The notes beneath the pieces are model-generated. The model had not been told where the DNA came from, made no database searches, and saw nothing but the letters and a program-made list of their open reading frames with translations. The position numbers and the translations under genes were made by a program. Of a stretch of 64,000 nucleotides of DNA, positions 1 to 9,432 are shown piece by piece. Origin of the DNA: Candidatus Thiodiazotropha endoloripes (lineage in GTDB: Bacteria > Pseudomonadota > Gammaproteobacteria > Chromatiales > Chromatiaceae); NCBI GenBank assembly GCA_001709035.1, contig LVKA01000021.1, positions 248,001-312,000 on the forward strand, in the 5' to 3' direction. The stretch's first letter is position 1. Every line of letters starts with the position of its first letter.

Positions 1-1
1 T

Positions 2-1741
2 ATCCGGGGTATCAAGGTGGTTGTTGATGGAATTCCCGAAACACTGCCGGACGGACAAGCCAATGTGGACAGTATCGATATCGGTTCAATCGGCAACATA
101 CAGGTAATCCGTGGGCCGGTCTCTGCGCTCTATGGCAATGCCTCCGGAGGTGCTATTTTAATCGAGTCAGAACAGGCTCCGGAAATTCCCTTTATCTCTC
201 TACGCCCTACCTTTGGTGAAGACGGTTTTCAAAAACACCAGATCAAATTTGGCGGTCAGGCTGACTCCTTTGACTATTTGGTCAATCTGTCTGACATGAG
301 TTACGACGGTTATCGGGATCAAAGTACAACAGAACACAGTTCGTTAAATAGCAAGTTCGGCATCGACCTGGATGGAGGCGGTCGCTTCAATACGGTACTC
401 AACTATACCGACTCTCCCCAAGCAGACGATCCTGGTGGTTTGACCGAACAACTGGCAGACGATGATCCCACAGCGGCCTGGACAAGGAATGAATCCCTCG
501 ACTCCGGAGAGGAGCTGGAGCAGACAAGAGTGGGATTTGTCTATGAAAACCCGATCGGGGAACAAGGCGATCTCAGAGTGCGCAACTACTATGTATGGCG
601 TGATCTTGCCAATCGTCTACCGATTGGAGCAACGGGCCATGGTATCGTACTCGATCGATTTGCCTATGGTGGAGGAATCCAATACACCCACAGTGCCCCG
701 CTCTACAATCATGCCAATCGATTCACCATCGGACTGGATCTGGATAGACAAGAGGATGACCGGAAACGCTATCTGCTAGCTGGAGACGACCTCGGAACCA
801 AGATCCAGGATCAGGATGAACAGGTCGATAGTATCGGTCTCTACCTGCAGAACGAATACAGTATCAGTGACATGATGGAGTTGACCCTTGGCGGGCGCTA
901 TGACCGACTCGATTTCGAGGTGGAAGATGATTTCCTCAGCAACGGGGACGATTCAGGTGACCGCAGCTTCAGCAAGTTCAGTCCATCCCTTGGATTTCGC
1001 TATTCCCCAAGACAGGATATCAACCTATACGTCAATCTGTCCCGCTCCTTTGAATCACCCACCGCAGTGGAGTTGCGTGACCCGGATGGCGCCGGTTTCA
1101 ATCAGGATCTGGAACCACAAATAGCCACAGGCTATGAAATTGGTGTTAAAGGGTATCTGGATAACAGAGTCCGCTACGATCTGGCCCTGTTCGCCATGGA
1201 TGTCACTGACGAACTGGTTCCGTTTGAAATCGATGATATCACCTATTATGAAAATGCCGGCGAATCCCGCCGCAACGGTCTGGAGGCTCAGCTTGTTTTT
1301 GAGCTGTTTGACCATCTGATCACCACCCTCGCCTACACCTATTCAGACTTTGAATTTGATAAATTCATCGATGACAACGGTAATGATTTCAGTGGCAATA
1401 CAATACCAGGCGTTCCTGAAAACCTGTTCAGTGCCGATTTCTCCTATACCCACCCAAATGGGTTTTACAGTCAGTTGACAGCACTCTACGTGGATGAAAT
1501 CTATGCGAACAATGCCAACACGGTGACCAATAACTCCTATGCCCTGGCTGATCTTCGAATTGGTTACAGCCGATTTTTCGGTCCCTGGGAACTCTCGCCG
1601 TTCATTGGCGTAAACAATCTTTTTGATAAACAATACAATGGCAATGTGCGCATCAATGCATTCGGTGGGCGATATTTCGAACCTGCACCAGACCGGGATA
1701 TCTATGCAGGCCTGACACTTCGTTATGATTTCGGTGGCTGA
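2..1741 (+). CDS. TonB-dependent outer-membrane receptor (5' truncated by window)
   Basis: Outer-membrane gated channel that imports a chelate or small molecule using TonB energy. The open frame runs in from the left edge, so the signal peptide, TonB box and first part of the plug are outside the window. About 579 residues are visible. The first ones (RGIKVVVDGIPETLPDGQ) are the typical plug motif of siderophore-type receptors, followed by IQVIRGPVSALYGNASGGAI, a hallmark of the plug domain. Alternating beta-strand sequence follows, with RYDRLDF, SLGFRYSP and a late INAFGGRYFEPAPDRDIYAGL region typical of the barrel end. The protein ends LTLRYDFGG rather than on a terminal aromatic residue. 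It precedes pabB, which is convergent. The substrate cannot be read from sequence; the neighbouring PQQ-type cluster suggests a link to alcohol or metal metabolism, but this is only inference. Confidence 0.9.
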   Translation: MRGIKVVVDGIPETLPDGQANVDSIDIGSIGNIQVIRGPVSALYGNASGGAILIESEQAPEIPFISLRPTFGEDGFQKHQIKFGGQADSFDYLVNLSDMSYDGYRDQSTTEHSSLNSKFGIDLDGGGRFNTVLNYTDSPQADDPGGLTEQLADDDPTAAWTRNESLDSGEELEQTRVGFVYENPIGEQGDLRVRNYYVWRDLANRLPIGATGHGIVLDRFAYGGGIQYTHSAPLYNHANRFTIGLDLDRQEDDRKRYLLAGDDLGTKIQDQDEQVDSIGLYLQNEYSISDMMELTLGGRYDRLDFEVEDDFLSNGDDSGDRSFSKFSPSLGFRYSPRQDINLYVNLSRSFESPTAVELRDPDGAGFNQDLEPQIATGYEIGVKGYLDNRVRYDLALFAMDVTDELVPFEIDDITYYENAGESRRNGLEAQLVFELFDHLITTLAYTYSDFEFDKFIDDNGNDFSGNTIPGVPENLFSADFSYTHPNGFYSQLTALYVDEIYANNANTVTNNSYALADLRIGYSRFFGPWELSPFIGVNNLFDKQYNGNVRINAFGGRYFEPAPDRDIYAGLTLRYDFGG

Positions 1742-1795
1742 GGTTGCCGACCGTTTATCAGGTTGTCCGCAACGAGTAGAGTAAAAGGAACTCAG

Positions 1796-3187
1796 CTAGC
1801 CATATTCGGCGTTTATCTGTTCCTTGCGTCTTAGCAGATCGAGTAAGGCGGACGCCTTGTGGCAGGTCTCCTGATACTCTGCTTCGCTATCAGAGTCGGC
1901 GACTATCCCTCCACCAGCCCAGAGCCGGGTGATGCCTTGGGCATGCACCATGGTCCTGATGGCTATGTTGGTGTCCATATCACCATCGAAACTGATATAG
2001 CCGATCGATCCACAGTAGATCCCTCGTCTGTGGGGTTCAAGCTCTTCGATAATCTCCATGGCACGTAACTTCGGCGCACCGGTTATCGAGCCACCCGGAA
2101 AGCAGGCCCTTAGCAGAGAGAGCGCATTTTCACCCGTAGCCAACTTGCCACACACCTTGCTCACCAGATGGTGTACCCTGGCAAAGCTCTCCAATTTGAA
2201 AAGCTCAGGTACACTAACGCTGCCGGTGGCGCATACCTTGCCCAGATCATTGCGCAACAGATCGACGATCATCAGATTCTCTGCCTGATCTTTAGGACTG
2301 TTTTTTAACATTTCAGCCAGCATCTTATCCTCAATCGGATCCTCTGCTCTGGGTGCGGTACCTTTGATCGGTTTCGATTCTACCAGGCCGTTGCGAAGCT
2401 GCAGAAAACGCTCCGGAGAAGAGCTCATTATCTGACAGTTCGGGGTATTCAGATAGGCCGCAAAGGGGGCAGCGTTGAGCTGTCTGAGTCCCTTGTACGC
2501 CTGCCAGGGATCACCCTTTGCCGAGACTGAAAACCGCTGCGAAAAATTCACCTGATAGCAATCACCATCCAGAATGTACTGCTTGATTTTACTCAGAGAG
2601 GCCAGATATTCATCCCGATTCATATTGGAGGATATCTCGCCGAGCACCCGATAGGGGGAGTGACTTGCCGGTTTTGCAGCAGGTTCTCCAGCACTCAGTA
2701 GCTGCTGGCGGAGGCGCTCCAGCCTGGCAGTGCTTTGTCCAACCAACCAGCTACGCTGTTGCTGGTGATCCACAACCAAGGCCCAATCGTAGATGCCGAC
2801 CGCCATTTCCGGTAGCTGCTCCCGATCTTCCGCCAATGAGGGCAAGCTCTCCAGACGACGCCCCAGATCATAACCAAAATAGCCGATAGCACCGCCGCAA
2901 AAGGGCAGGTCCTGAACACCCGGCTGGATCGTTCCAAGTGCATCGCTTACTAGCTGAAATGGATCGTCAGTTGAAAGTGACATAGATCCACCACTCCCCA
3001 GAATGCGGGTCTGCTCACCTTGAGTGATCAACACGCTCCGGGGGTCGGCTGAGAGGATGTCGTAACGACCCTGCTCAGAGTAGGGATGACAGCTGTCGAG
3101 AAATGCAGCCCATGGCAGGTGAGCGATGGTTTCGAACAATTCCGCGCTATCCTGCCGGTAGGGAAAGATGGTTACCTCAATGCGCAC
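1796..3187 (-). CDS. pabB: Aminodeoxychorismate synthase component I
   Basis: Converts chorismate plus ammonia (from a PabA glutaminase) to 4-amino-4-deoxychorismate for folate synthesis in the cytosol. The 463-residue product has the normal length. The N-terminal domain contains DILSADPRSVL and AIGYFGYDLGRRLE. The C-terminal chorismate-binding domain contains DGDCYQVNFSQRF, SSSPERFLQ, KPIKGTAPR, MIVDLLRNDLGKV and CFPGGSITGAPK. The PIKGT motif, with its lysine, is the PabB form rather than the TrpE form. The ATG at the upstream end begins a normal N-terminus. The gene stands alone, convergent with the TonB receptor, and neither pabA nor pabC is in the window. It is transcribed in the same direction as the ABC operon to its right but separated from it by about 290 bp. 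Confidence 0.93.
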   Translation of the reverse strand: MRIEVTIFPYRQDSAELFETIAHLPWAAFLDSCHPYSEQGRYDILSADPRSVLITQGEQTRILGSGGSMSLSTDDPFQLVSDALGTIQPGVQDLPFCGGAIGYFGYDLGRRLESLPSLAEDREQLPEMAVGIYDWALVVDHQQQRSWLVGQSTARLERLRQQLLSAGEPAAKPASHSPYRVLGEISSNMNRDEYLASLSKIKQYILDGDCYQVNFSQRFSVSAKGDPWQAYKGLRQLNAAPFAAYLNTPNCQIMSSSPERFLQLRNGLVESKPIKGTAPRAEDPIEDKMLAEMLKNSPKDQAENLMIVDLLRNDLGKVCATGSVSVPELFKLESFARVHHLVSKVCGKLATGENALSLLRACFPGGSITGAPKLRAMEIIEELEPHRRGIYCGSIGYISFDGDMDTNIAIRTMVHAQGITRLWAGGGIVADSDSEAEYQETCHKASALLDLLRRKEQINAEYG

Positions 3188-3478
3188 TGATAATCCTCAG
3201 GAGCAAGAGCCGGGGCACTGCCCCACTCCACGATAGATGGAAGGTTTACCACAAGTAGAAAACAGTGTGTCATGGGTTCAATCAGCAATCTCTCAGCTGT
3301 TATCGGGTCAGGAAACAGATCCGCCAGGTCTCCAGCCACGAAACCGCACCACTCAAATGGTTGCCCGGCAACCTGGAAATCTCGTTACCAAGCCTGACTG
3401 CTTCTACCGTGTCGCATCCGTCCTAACCATCCTGGGATCACCGATTATATATCCTTTCAGTGACAGGGTAATCAATTT

Positions 3479-4285
3479 TCAACCGCCACCCTGCTTCCGA
3501 CTCATCAGACCTCTTGCCGGATCATATCCATAGAGCGCGCCGGCCAGAAAAAGCAATAAAGAGCCGACTACAACAAAAAAAGCCGTCCATCCGATCTGAC
3601 CGTAGAGTGAGAATCTGATCAATTCAACTGCGTGTGTAAAGGGATTAAAACGACAGATCTCATAGAGAAACAGGCTGGAATCCTTGATTCTCCAGAGTGG
3701 ATAGAGGGCTGAGGAGGCGAAAAACATAGGGAAAATGACAAAATTCATAACCCCAGCAAAATTTTCCAACTGTTTTATGGCAGATGAGAGTAACAAACCC
3801 AGGGCTCCCATCATCAGCCCGGATAATAGGAGAGCGGGAAATGCCAGCAGATAGCCCATCAACGGCGGTTGAACATCCCAAAACCAGGCGATACCGAGAA
3901 AAACATAGACCTGAGCAATCGCAACCAGTGTTCCGGCAGTCAACTTGCAGAGCAGAAGATACCAACGGGGAAAGGGACTGACCATCAACATACGCATACT
4001 GCCCATTTCCCTGTCATAAACCATCGAGAGTGAACTCTGCATGCCACTGAACAGCAGTATCATCGCGGCCAAACCCGGAACAATATACTCTTCATAAAGA
4101 ATGTAGGTCTCATAGGGGGGAATGATCGAGACGCCCAAAACCGAGCGAAAACCTGCAGCAAAGATAAACAACCAGACCAATGGTCGAACCAAAGCGCCGA
4201 AAAACCGTTCTCGCTGATGTAGAAAGCGCAATCCTTCCCTAAGGAAAATGCCCCACAAGCAACGGAAATATTGACCCGCCTTCAT
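3479..4285 (-). CDS. ABC-2 type permease of PQQ-dependent alcohol-oxidation transporter family (PedC-like)
   Basis: Inner-membrane permease of about 268 residues with six hydrophobic segments. It resembles the permease found beside PQQ-dependent alcohol dehydrogenases (PedC-like in Pseudomonas). Visible signs are a conserved N-terminal cytoplasmic segment with REGLRFLHQRERFFGALVRP, the ABC-2 motif region VYDREMGSMRMLMVSPFPRW, and the C-terminal RFNPFTHAVELIRF motif. The start overlaps the stop of the ATPase gene by an ATGA arrangement at 4282-4285, so the two are translationally coupled. It is the last gene of the four-gene operon. The transported substrate of this family is not firmly established; no PQQ dehydrogenase or pqq synthesis gene lies in the window, so the functional link rests on family knowledge. 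Confidence 0.85.
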   Translation of the reverse strand: MKAGQYFRCLWGIFLREGLRFLHQRERFFGALVRPLVWLFIFAAGFRSVLGVSIIPPYETYILYEEYIVPGLAAMILLFSGMQSSLSMVYDREMGSMRMLMVSPFPRWYLLLCKLTAGTLVAIAQVYVFLGIAWFWDVQPPLMGYLLAFPALLLSGLMMGALGLLLSSAIKQLENFAGVMNFVIFPMFFASSALYPLWRIKDSSLFLYEICRFNPFTHAVELIRFSLYGQIGWTAFFVVVGSLLLFLAGALYGYDPARGLMSRKQGGG

Positions 4286-5019
4286 GCTGAGTCACTACCT
4301 GTAAGCTGGTTGAATGCCTGTTTCACACTATCCGTTTCAGTTTGCTGCATAATCTGATTTGCCTTATCACTGGCAAGGACTTTACCGTCGTGAAGTATTA
4401 CCACCTGATCCTCCGGTTCTACTTCGTCAACCAGATGCGTCGCCCACAAAACCCCAATACCATCCTGCTGACAGCGCTCTCTTACCTGCTTGAGAATCGC
4501 CTGACGACTGTGTATATCAAGCCCGACGGTCGGTTCGTCAGCCAACAGTAACCGTGGTTGATGCAGCAGCGCTCTAACCAGTTCAACCCGTCGCCTTTGC
4601 CCACCGCTTAAGGCTCGAACGCGATCTGCCATACGGTCTGCCAGGCCGACCTCCTCCATTGCCATCTCGATCCGATCGCCAATTTTGTTGGGATTGATAC
4701 CCTGAAGAGCGCAGTGGTAGTGGAGATTTTGTGTCAGTGACAGGTCCAGATCCAGGGTTGGCTGCTGAAAAACCACCCCAAGCTGGGCAAGTGCTTTGCG
4801 ACTCTGGCGTTTCAAGTCATACCCATAAATATCGATGGAACCACCACCACTGATAAACAGTCGGGTGATCAATGAGAACAGCGTTGTCTTGCCCGCCCCA
4901 TTGACGCCTAGCAGGACGCAGAACTCACCGGGATTCAGCGTAAAGCTGACTTCATCCAACACCTGACGCTTGGTGTAGGAAAAGCTGACGTCCGACAATC
5001 TAAGTGCTGCTTCGCTCAT
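4282..5019 (-). CDS. ABC transporter ATPase, PQQ-dependent alcohol-oxidation type
   Basis: Cytoplasmic ATPase partner of the adjacent ABC-2 permease. All nucleotide-binding motifs are intact: Walker A GVNGAGKTTL, Q-loop VFQQPTLD, signature LSGGQRRRVEL, Walker B LLLADEPTVGLD and H-loop WATHLVDE. I chose the start MSEAALRL at 5019 rather than an in-frame methionine seven codons upstream, because this ATG overlaps the TGA of the preceding propeller gene (ATGA at 5016-5019), the same arrangement as at the next junction. The length of 245 residues is normal. It sits third in the operon binding protein - propeller - ATPase - permease, the order typical of this family. Confidence 0.88.
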   Translation of the reverse strand: MSEAALRLSDVSFSYTKRQVLDEVSFTLNPGEFCVLLGVNGAGKTTLFSLITRLFISGGGSIDIYGYDLKRQSRKALAQLGVVFQQPTLDLDLSLTQNLHYHCALQGINPNKIGDRIEMAMEEVGLADRMADRVRALSGGQRRRVELVRALLHQPRLLLADEPTVGLDIHSRQAILKQVRERCQQDGIGVLWATHLVDEVEPEDQVVILHDGKVLASDKANQIMQQTETDSVKQAFNQLTGSDSA

Positions 5020-6020
5020 TCGCCTACCGTGATTCCCCAAGGCAGCCGCCCCACTCTGATCGACTTCTTCACCTTTAATCGTTCGACATCAATGACTGAA
5101 ACATCGTTACTCGCCCCATTGGTGGTAAAGACAAATTTCTCACCTGGAGAAAACGCCAGATTCCAAACCCTTTGACCGACAAGTAGATATTTTTCAACCT
5201 CATAGGAAGTCGTATCAATTACCGCGACCCTGGCCGCCGGACCCAAGGCTACAAACGCCTGTTTGCCATCAGTGGCGATTTTAATCCCCACCGGCTGGAT
5301 CAGATCTTTGTGAATTCCAGGAATTTTAAATGCGATTTTTTTCAGGACCTTCCTGCTCTCGGTATCGATAACACTGACCGTACCGCCAATCTCTGATGAA
5401 ACCCAAACCTGTTTCCCATCACTTGAGAATTCTGCCACCCTGGGTCGCTGATCCACGAGCACGTTATCTTCCACTTTCATGTTCTGCAGGTTGATGAAGT
5501 GAGCCATGTTGGTGGTCTCAGAGGTGTTAACCAGCCATTTGCCATCGGGGCTTATCCCCATCCCTTCAGGCTCAACCCCGACCTGAATCTCAGTGACCTT
5601 CGCCCTCTTTTCGATATCCACCATGGTTACCATATTGTCATCTTCATTGGCCGCATAGAGATACTTACCCTGTGGTCCAATGACCAGGAGTTCCGGATCC
5701 GGCCCGGATGGAAGTGTGTGAGTAATCTTCATCGTTTGCAGATCGAGTACTTCAATTCGATCAGCATCACTGGTACAGATATAGAGGGTTTTGTTGTCTT
5801 TGCTCAGGGCGATACCACGTGGACGCTCACCAACAGAAACCTCATCAACAACCTTTAGGGATTTGCCATCGATGACCGTTATCTGGTTGTCTTTCTCACT
5901 GCTGACATAGATTGTGTAAGCGAAGAGCGGCGTACTCAACAGCATGAACAATATCGATCCTAACAATCGTTGGAGTAATAACAATATTGAAAGTCTGTTT
6001 TGAGGATACTTGAGTCGCAT
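5016..6020 (-). CDS. YVTN-repeat beta-propeller protein, PQQ-dependent catabolism-associated
   Basis: Predicted periplasmic seven-bladed propeller of 334 residues. The N-terminus has a basic start and a hydrophobic signal segment (SILFMLLSTPLFA) followed at once by the first blade (YTIYVSSEKDNQITVID). Repeats of the form VSVGERPRGIALSKDNKTLY, VGVEPEGMGISPDGKWL and VGRLPWGITVGE recur through the whole length and cover the protein. This family travels with the PQQ-type ABC genes on either side and may bind a ligand or protein partner for the transporter; its exact role is unknown. The stop codon overlaps the ATPase start. The gene follows the binding-protein gene by about 70 bp containing the palindrome at 6068. 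Confidence 0.87.
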   Translation of the reverse strand: MRLKYPQNRLSILLLLQRLLGSILFMLLSTPLFAYTIYVSSEKDNQITVIDGKSLKVVDEVSVGERPRGIALSKDNKTLYICTSDADRIEVLDLQTMKITHTLPSGPDPELLVIGPQGKYLYAANEDDNMVTMVDIEKRAKVTEIQVGVEPEGMGISPDGKWLVNTSETTNMAHFINLQNMKVEDNVLVDQRPRVAEFSSDGKQVWVSSEIGGTVSVIDTESRKVLKKIAFKIPGIHKDLIQPVGIKIATDGKQAFVALGPAARVAVIDTTSYEVEKYLLVGQRVWNLAFSPGEKFVFTTNGASNDVSVIDVERLKVKKSIRVGRLPWGITVGE

Positions 6021-6067
6021 TGGATCACTCCCGGTTTATCGTTTTATTCAGGCTGGACAGGCAAAGG

Positions 6068-6093
6068 ACTAGGGCCTGTTAACAGGCCCTAGT
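6068..6093. repeat. 26-bp perfect palindrome, collapsed copy of the window's MITE-like repeat
   Basis: A perfect palindrome centred on GTTAAC and bounded by CTAG on each side. Each half equals the outer end (CTAGGGCCTGTTAAC) of the full element at 33282-33381, so this copy looks like the two element ends joined without an interior. Its right CTAG supplies the TAG stop codon of the binding-protein gene (6089-6091). It may act as a weak hairpin between two genes of the operon. Confidence 0.7.
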
Positions 6094-7309
6094 TCACACA
6101 GTCACTCTCAGGGCGGTCGTAACCCAATGTATCGAGGGTTGTAAACTGATGAAGAAATCCCTTCTGAGGGGAGACTGAAATCGTTAACCTGGCTGAGGTG
6201 ATCAACAGGGGTTGCCTGAGCTGGTTGCTCCAGTCACGAAAGCTGACCGGTCGACCTTTGAAAGCAGCGAGATTGAACGCGGGTCCGATAATGTAAGGGT
6301 GCAGCCGATCCACCTGACCACTGGCTGTACGCGTAGCGGCTTCCCCGATACTGCGTACCGCCAACCATGCAGAGAAGTCGCGATCAGTCATCCAGCGAGC
6401 ATGCTGTTCATTGAAGCGACGCTGAAATTGCGTTGCTCCCCACTGCTCATGAACCCCACTCCAGGCAACAGGCGAAAGGCCATGGGTGCCACCAACAGGT
6501 CTGGGTCGATAGGTACGGTAGATCAGGAATTCTCCAAATTCGTCTGACTCGTCGGCAACAATCAGAATATCGTAATCGCCTACCTGGCTGTACTCATTCA
6601 CCACTTGCTGTTCCCGGTTATGGCCTGAGTCTGTGCGTCTCGCACCTGGTTCGAAATCCCACTGTTTCTGCTCAACGATTTTGTGACCAAAACGCTTGGC
6701 GGCACGTTTCAGAGCCTTGGCATAAGCTTTGTCCTGAGGATGCCGACCTACCACTAAAAACCACTTTGTCCAGCGTTTCCAGGCTAAATATTGGGCGAGT
6801 GCATCTGCCAGCATTGCCCGGCTTGGCATGGTGTGTAACAGATTTGCTCGACACTCGTTCTGCCTTAGATAGTCATCCGTAGCACCAATATTGAATAACA
6901 AGCTCGTTTTTGCTTCTGGCTGATCGGCTACTTTGAGTAGCTTTTTAGCAGGTAAATTGAGTAAAAAAAGTCGAATACCCTGCCCGTGCAGTTTTCTGAA
7001 TGCCTGGGTGGCCGGCTCTTCCGGGTTGACTTTCTCCACGGTGAGCGTAAACGACTGACCGGTGAATCGCCCGGTTGTATTGTTGTCATGAATACCCTGT
7101 AGTGCACCGGCTTCACCGATATCCTCGATTACCGGTTGAAGGAGTGACAAGGGGATATGGCGCCCCTCCTCTTCCGTAATCAATCCAATGGGTATATCAA
7201 GCGTATCAGCATGTAGAGATCCCAGAGACATCCCCAGTAGTAAAACAGCCCAAACAACACTCAATAAGCTGCATTGAATATTAATCTTATTTGAAAAGGG
7301 GTTTCTCAA
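6089..7309 (-). CDS. Periplasmic binding protein-like component of PQQ-dependent alcohol-oxidation ABC system
   Basis: First gene of the four-gene operon, 406 residues. An N-terminal signal segment (LLSVVWAVLLLGMSLGSLHA) precedes a mature chain beginning DTLDIPIGLI. The body contains LFNIGATDDYLRQNECRANLLHTMPSRAM and WFLVVGRHPQDKAYAKAL, typical of the branched-chain-amino-acid-type binding fold adapted in the PQQ-associated ABC family. It probably captures the ligand of the downstream ABC-2 transporter or senses a pathway compound; the ligand is unknown. The end of the gene runs into a MITE-derived palindrome that provides the TAG stop, so the last residues may differ from those of relatives. 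Confidence 0.82.
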   Translation of the reverse strand: MRNPFSNKINIQCSLLSVVWAVLLLGMSLGSLHADTLDIPIGLITEEEGRHIPLSLLQPVIEDIGEAGALQGIHDNNTTGRFTGQSFTLTVEKVNPEEPATQAFRKLHGQGIRLFLLNLPAKKLLKVADQPEAKTSLLFNIGATDDYLRQNECRANLLHTMPSRAMLADALAQYLAWKRWTKWFLVVGRHPQDKAYAKALKRAAKRFGHKIVEQKQWDFEPGARRTDSGHNREQQVVNEYSQVGDYDILIVADESDEFGEFLIYRTYRPRPVGGTHGLSPVAWSGVHEQWGATQFQRRFNEQHARWMTDRDFSAWLAVRSIGEAATRTASGQVDRLHPYIIGPAFNLAAFKGRPVSFRDWSNQLRQPLLITSARLTISVSPQKGFLHQFTTLDTLGYDRPESDCVN

Positions 7310-7657
7310 AGCATCTCCATACTTTGCTAAAGCTCTGTCACCACTTTTTGCAAGTTTTATACCATGGATAGTATAGAGATCAGCAGCGCCAACAGAACGA
7401 ATAGATCACCGATTGCCTCATCATAGTCTAATGGTTAGAAAGATACGAAGGGATATTATCCCGAGAAATAGGGCCTGTTTACGCATAACCTATTAGCCTA
7501 CACATTAAGCTGATTAGGATTGGCATATTTTTTGCGATGCTGTAGTAAGAAAGTATAGAAATAAGGTATCGAAATGCGGTCTTGACGAGTTACGACAACT
7601 TGTTTCATTTCCAGCAACGATAGCAATAAATAACAATTCAACCTGTTGGAGGAATAA
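7310..7657. promoter_or_regulatory. Divergent intergenic region with a MITE fragment
   Basis: 348 bp between the divergent PQQ-type ABC operon and the NitT/TauT-type ABC operon, so promoters for both should lie here. AT-rich stretches are present but I cannot assign a single convincing -35/-10 pair. The bases AGGGCCTGTTTACG near 7470-7483 match the end of the palindromic repeat found at 6068, 16434 and 33282, with one change, and look like a decayed single end. GGAGG at about 7649 is the ribosome-binding site of the next gene. Confidence 0.45.
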
Positions 7658-8677
7658 ATGCATCGTGATAAGAGATTAATAGGCGGTAAAAGCGCCCAGA
7701 TCATTGCGGTTAAAGAATCATTTATTCTTGCCTTAATCCTTCTGCTGCATACTCCTTATAGTTTTGCAGCCGACAACATAAAGATGGCAGTGTTAAAGTT
7801 TGGAACAGTTAACTGGGAACTTGATGTTATAAAACGGCACGGTCTGGATCGTCAGCAGGGTTTCAACCTTGAAGTGTTAGAAATGGCGGGCAAACAGGCA
7901 ACCATGGTTGCCCTTCAGGCGGAATCGGTCGATATTGCCGTCAGCGATTGGATCTGGGTATCAAGACAACGTAATGAGGGCAAAGCATTTACCTTTGTCC
8001 CCTACTCCACAGCGCTCGGCGCGCTTGTGGTTCCCCAGGACTCGCCAATTACACAAATCAAGGACCTGCAAGGATTACGCCTGGGTATCGCCGGAGGGCC
8101 GTTGGACAAGAGCTGGCTGCTGTTACAGGCCCTGGCTTTTCATCAATCCGGGATAGAACTCGATAAAACACTAATCCCTGTGTTTGCCGCCCCGCCACTG
8201 CTGAATCAGCAATTGAAGCAGAAACGCATCGAAGCGGTTCTTAACTTCTGGCCCTATGTTGCCAGGCTTGAAGCGATCGGTATGCGGCAGCTGATCAGTG
8301 TACAGGAGGTATCCCAGGGGTTGGGTATCCGGAATCAGGTTCCCTTCGTCGGTTATGTTTTTGATGAGCAGTGGGCGAAGCAGAATAAACACCTCATTCA
8401 GGGGTTTATCCGCGCAACCAACCAAGCGAAACAGATCATGCTCAATTCCGATCCGGAGTGGGAGCAGCTGAGACCCTTGATGAAAGTCCCGGATGAAGCC
8501 ACATTTATTGCGTTACGCGAGGGATTCAGAGCGGGCATTCCCAGTCAGTGGGGGGCCGCTGAACAAAATGATGCTAAACAACTGTTTGATATACTTTTCA
8601 AACTGGGTGGAAAAAAGCTCGTTGGCAACACCACTCAACTTGCAGAGGGCACCTTCTGGTCAAACAGTGTAGAGTAG
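7658..8677 (+). CDS. ABC transporter periplasmic substrate-binding protein, NitT/TauT (SsuA) type
   Basis: Periplasmic receptor of 339 residues for an uptake ABC system. The ATG follows a strong TTGGAGGAATAA ribosome-binding site. The N-terminus has a long basic segment, then a hydrophobic signal (FILALILLLHTPYSFAADN). The mature part has the family's typical features: FGTVNWELDVIKRHGLDRQQGF near the start, DIAVSDWIWVSRQRNEGKAF, LVVPQDSPITQIKDLQGLRLG and GGPLDKSWLLLQALA. It is followed by its permease four bases downstream and then its ATPase. The transporter lies directly upstream of a formate dehydrogenase operon and may import a C1-related or sulfonate compound, but the ligand cannot be deduced. 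Confidence 0.88.
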   Translation: MHRDKRLIGGKSAQIIAVKESFILALILLLHTPYSFAADNIKMAVLKFGTVNWELDVIKRHGLDRQQGFNLEVLEMAGKQATMVALQAESVDIAVSDWIWVSRQRNEGKAFTFVPYSTALGALVVPQDSPITQIKDLQGLRLGIAGGPLDKSWLLLQALAFHQSGIELDKTLIPVFAAPPLLNQQLKQKRIEAVLNFWPYVARLEAIGMRQLISVQEVSQGLGIRNQVPFVGYVFDEQWAKQNKHLIQGFIRATNQAKQIMLNSDPEWEQLRPLMKVPDEATFIALREGFRAGIPSQWGAAEQNDAKQLFDILFKLGGKKLVGNTTQLAEGTFWSNSVE

Positions 8678-8681
8678 GATT

Positions 8682-9428
8682 TTGAATTTTACCGTATACA
8701 TACGACAGTTCTCTTCCATCATACTGCTGCTGTTGGTCTGGCATATCACCGCCATACTCTGGCAAAACAGCATGCTGCCTCCCCCAAGCTCGGTTGTTCA
8801 GCTGATCTGGCAGGAGATGCTCAGTGGTCAGCTCTGGTTTCACCTCAGTGCAACCCTATTGCGGGTACTGATCTCATTTATCATTGCCATGTTGATCGGT
8901 AGCATAATTGGTATCCTGATGGGCCGATCAAAAATCACGGATCAGTTTCTGGATCCTTGGCTGATTGTGTTTCTCAATATACCCGCTCTTGTGGTCATCA
9001 TCCTCGCCTATGTGTGGTTTGGTCTGGCGGAACTTACCGCAATATTTGCAATTGCAATCAATAAGATACCCAATGTGATCGTAACCATGCGTGAAGGTGC
9101 TCGCACCTTGAATGAAGACTACGATCAGATGGCCCACAGCTTCAATCTCAGCAAGCGCAAGATACTCATTTACATCACCCTGCCCCAGTTACTGCCGTTT
9201 TTCGCCGTTGCGGCCCGTTCCGGAATTGCATTGATATGGAAAATTGTACTGGTCGTGGAGTTGTTGGGCCGCAGTAACGGGGTAGGTTTTCAGTTACATC
9301 TCTATTTCCAGCTGTTTGATGTTACCGGCATCATGGCCTACAGCTTCTCTTTTATCCTCATCATGTTGACCATTGAATACACGCTTCTACAGCCCTTGGA
9401 GCGTAAGATCAATCGTTGGCGCGGATAG
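8682..9428 (+). CDS. ABC transporter permease, NitT/TauT (SsuC) type
   Basis: Inner-membrane permease of 248 residues with about six membrane spans. The chosen TTG start lies four bases after the binding-protein stop and begins MNFTVYIRQF directly before the first hydrophobic helix; no better ATG precedes it. The cytoplasmic coupling (EAA-like) loop is visible as EGARTLNEDYDQMAHSFNLS followed by ITLPQLLPFF. The ending LQPLERKINRWRG matches the family. It is coupled to the ATPase gene, which starts a few bases after this stop. Confidence 0.87.
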   Translation: MNFTVYIRQFSSIILLLLVWHITAILWQNSMLPPPSSVVQLIWQEMLSGQLWFHLSATLLRVLISFIIAMLIGSIIGILMGRSKITDQFLDPWLIVFLNIPALVVIILAYVWFGLAELTAIFAIAINKIPNVIVTMREGARTLNEDYDQMAHSFNLSKRKILIYITLPQLLPFFAVAARSGIALIWKIVLVVELLGRSNGVGFQLHLYFQLFDVTGIMAYSFSFILIMLTIEYTLLQPLERKINRWRG

Positions 9429-9432
9429 GTCT

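Noticed and set aside
3237-3533. Plus-strand ORF between pabB and the permease
   Set aside because: It overlaps the end of the permease, has no ribosome-binding site and no recognisable product.
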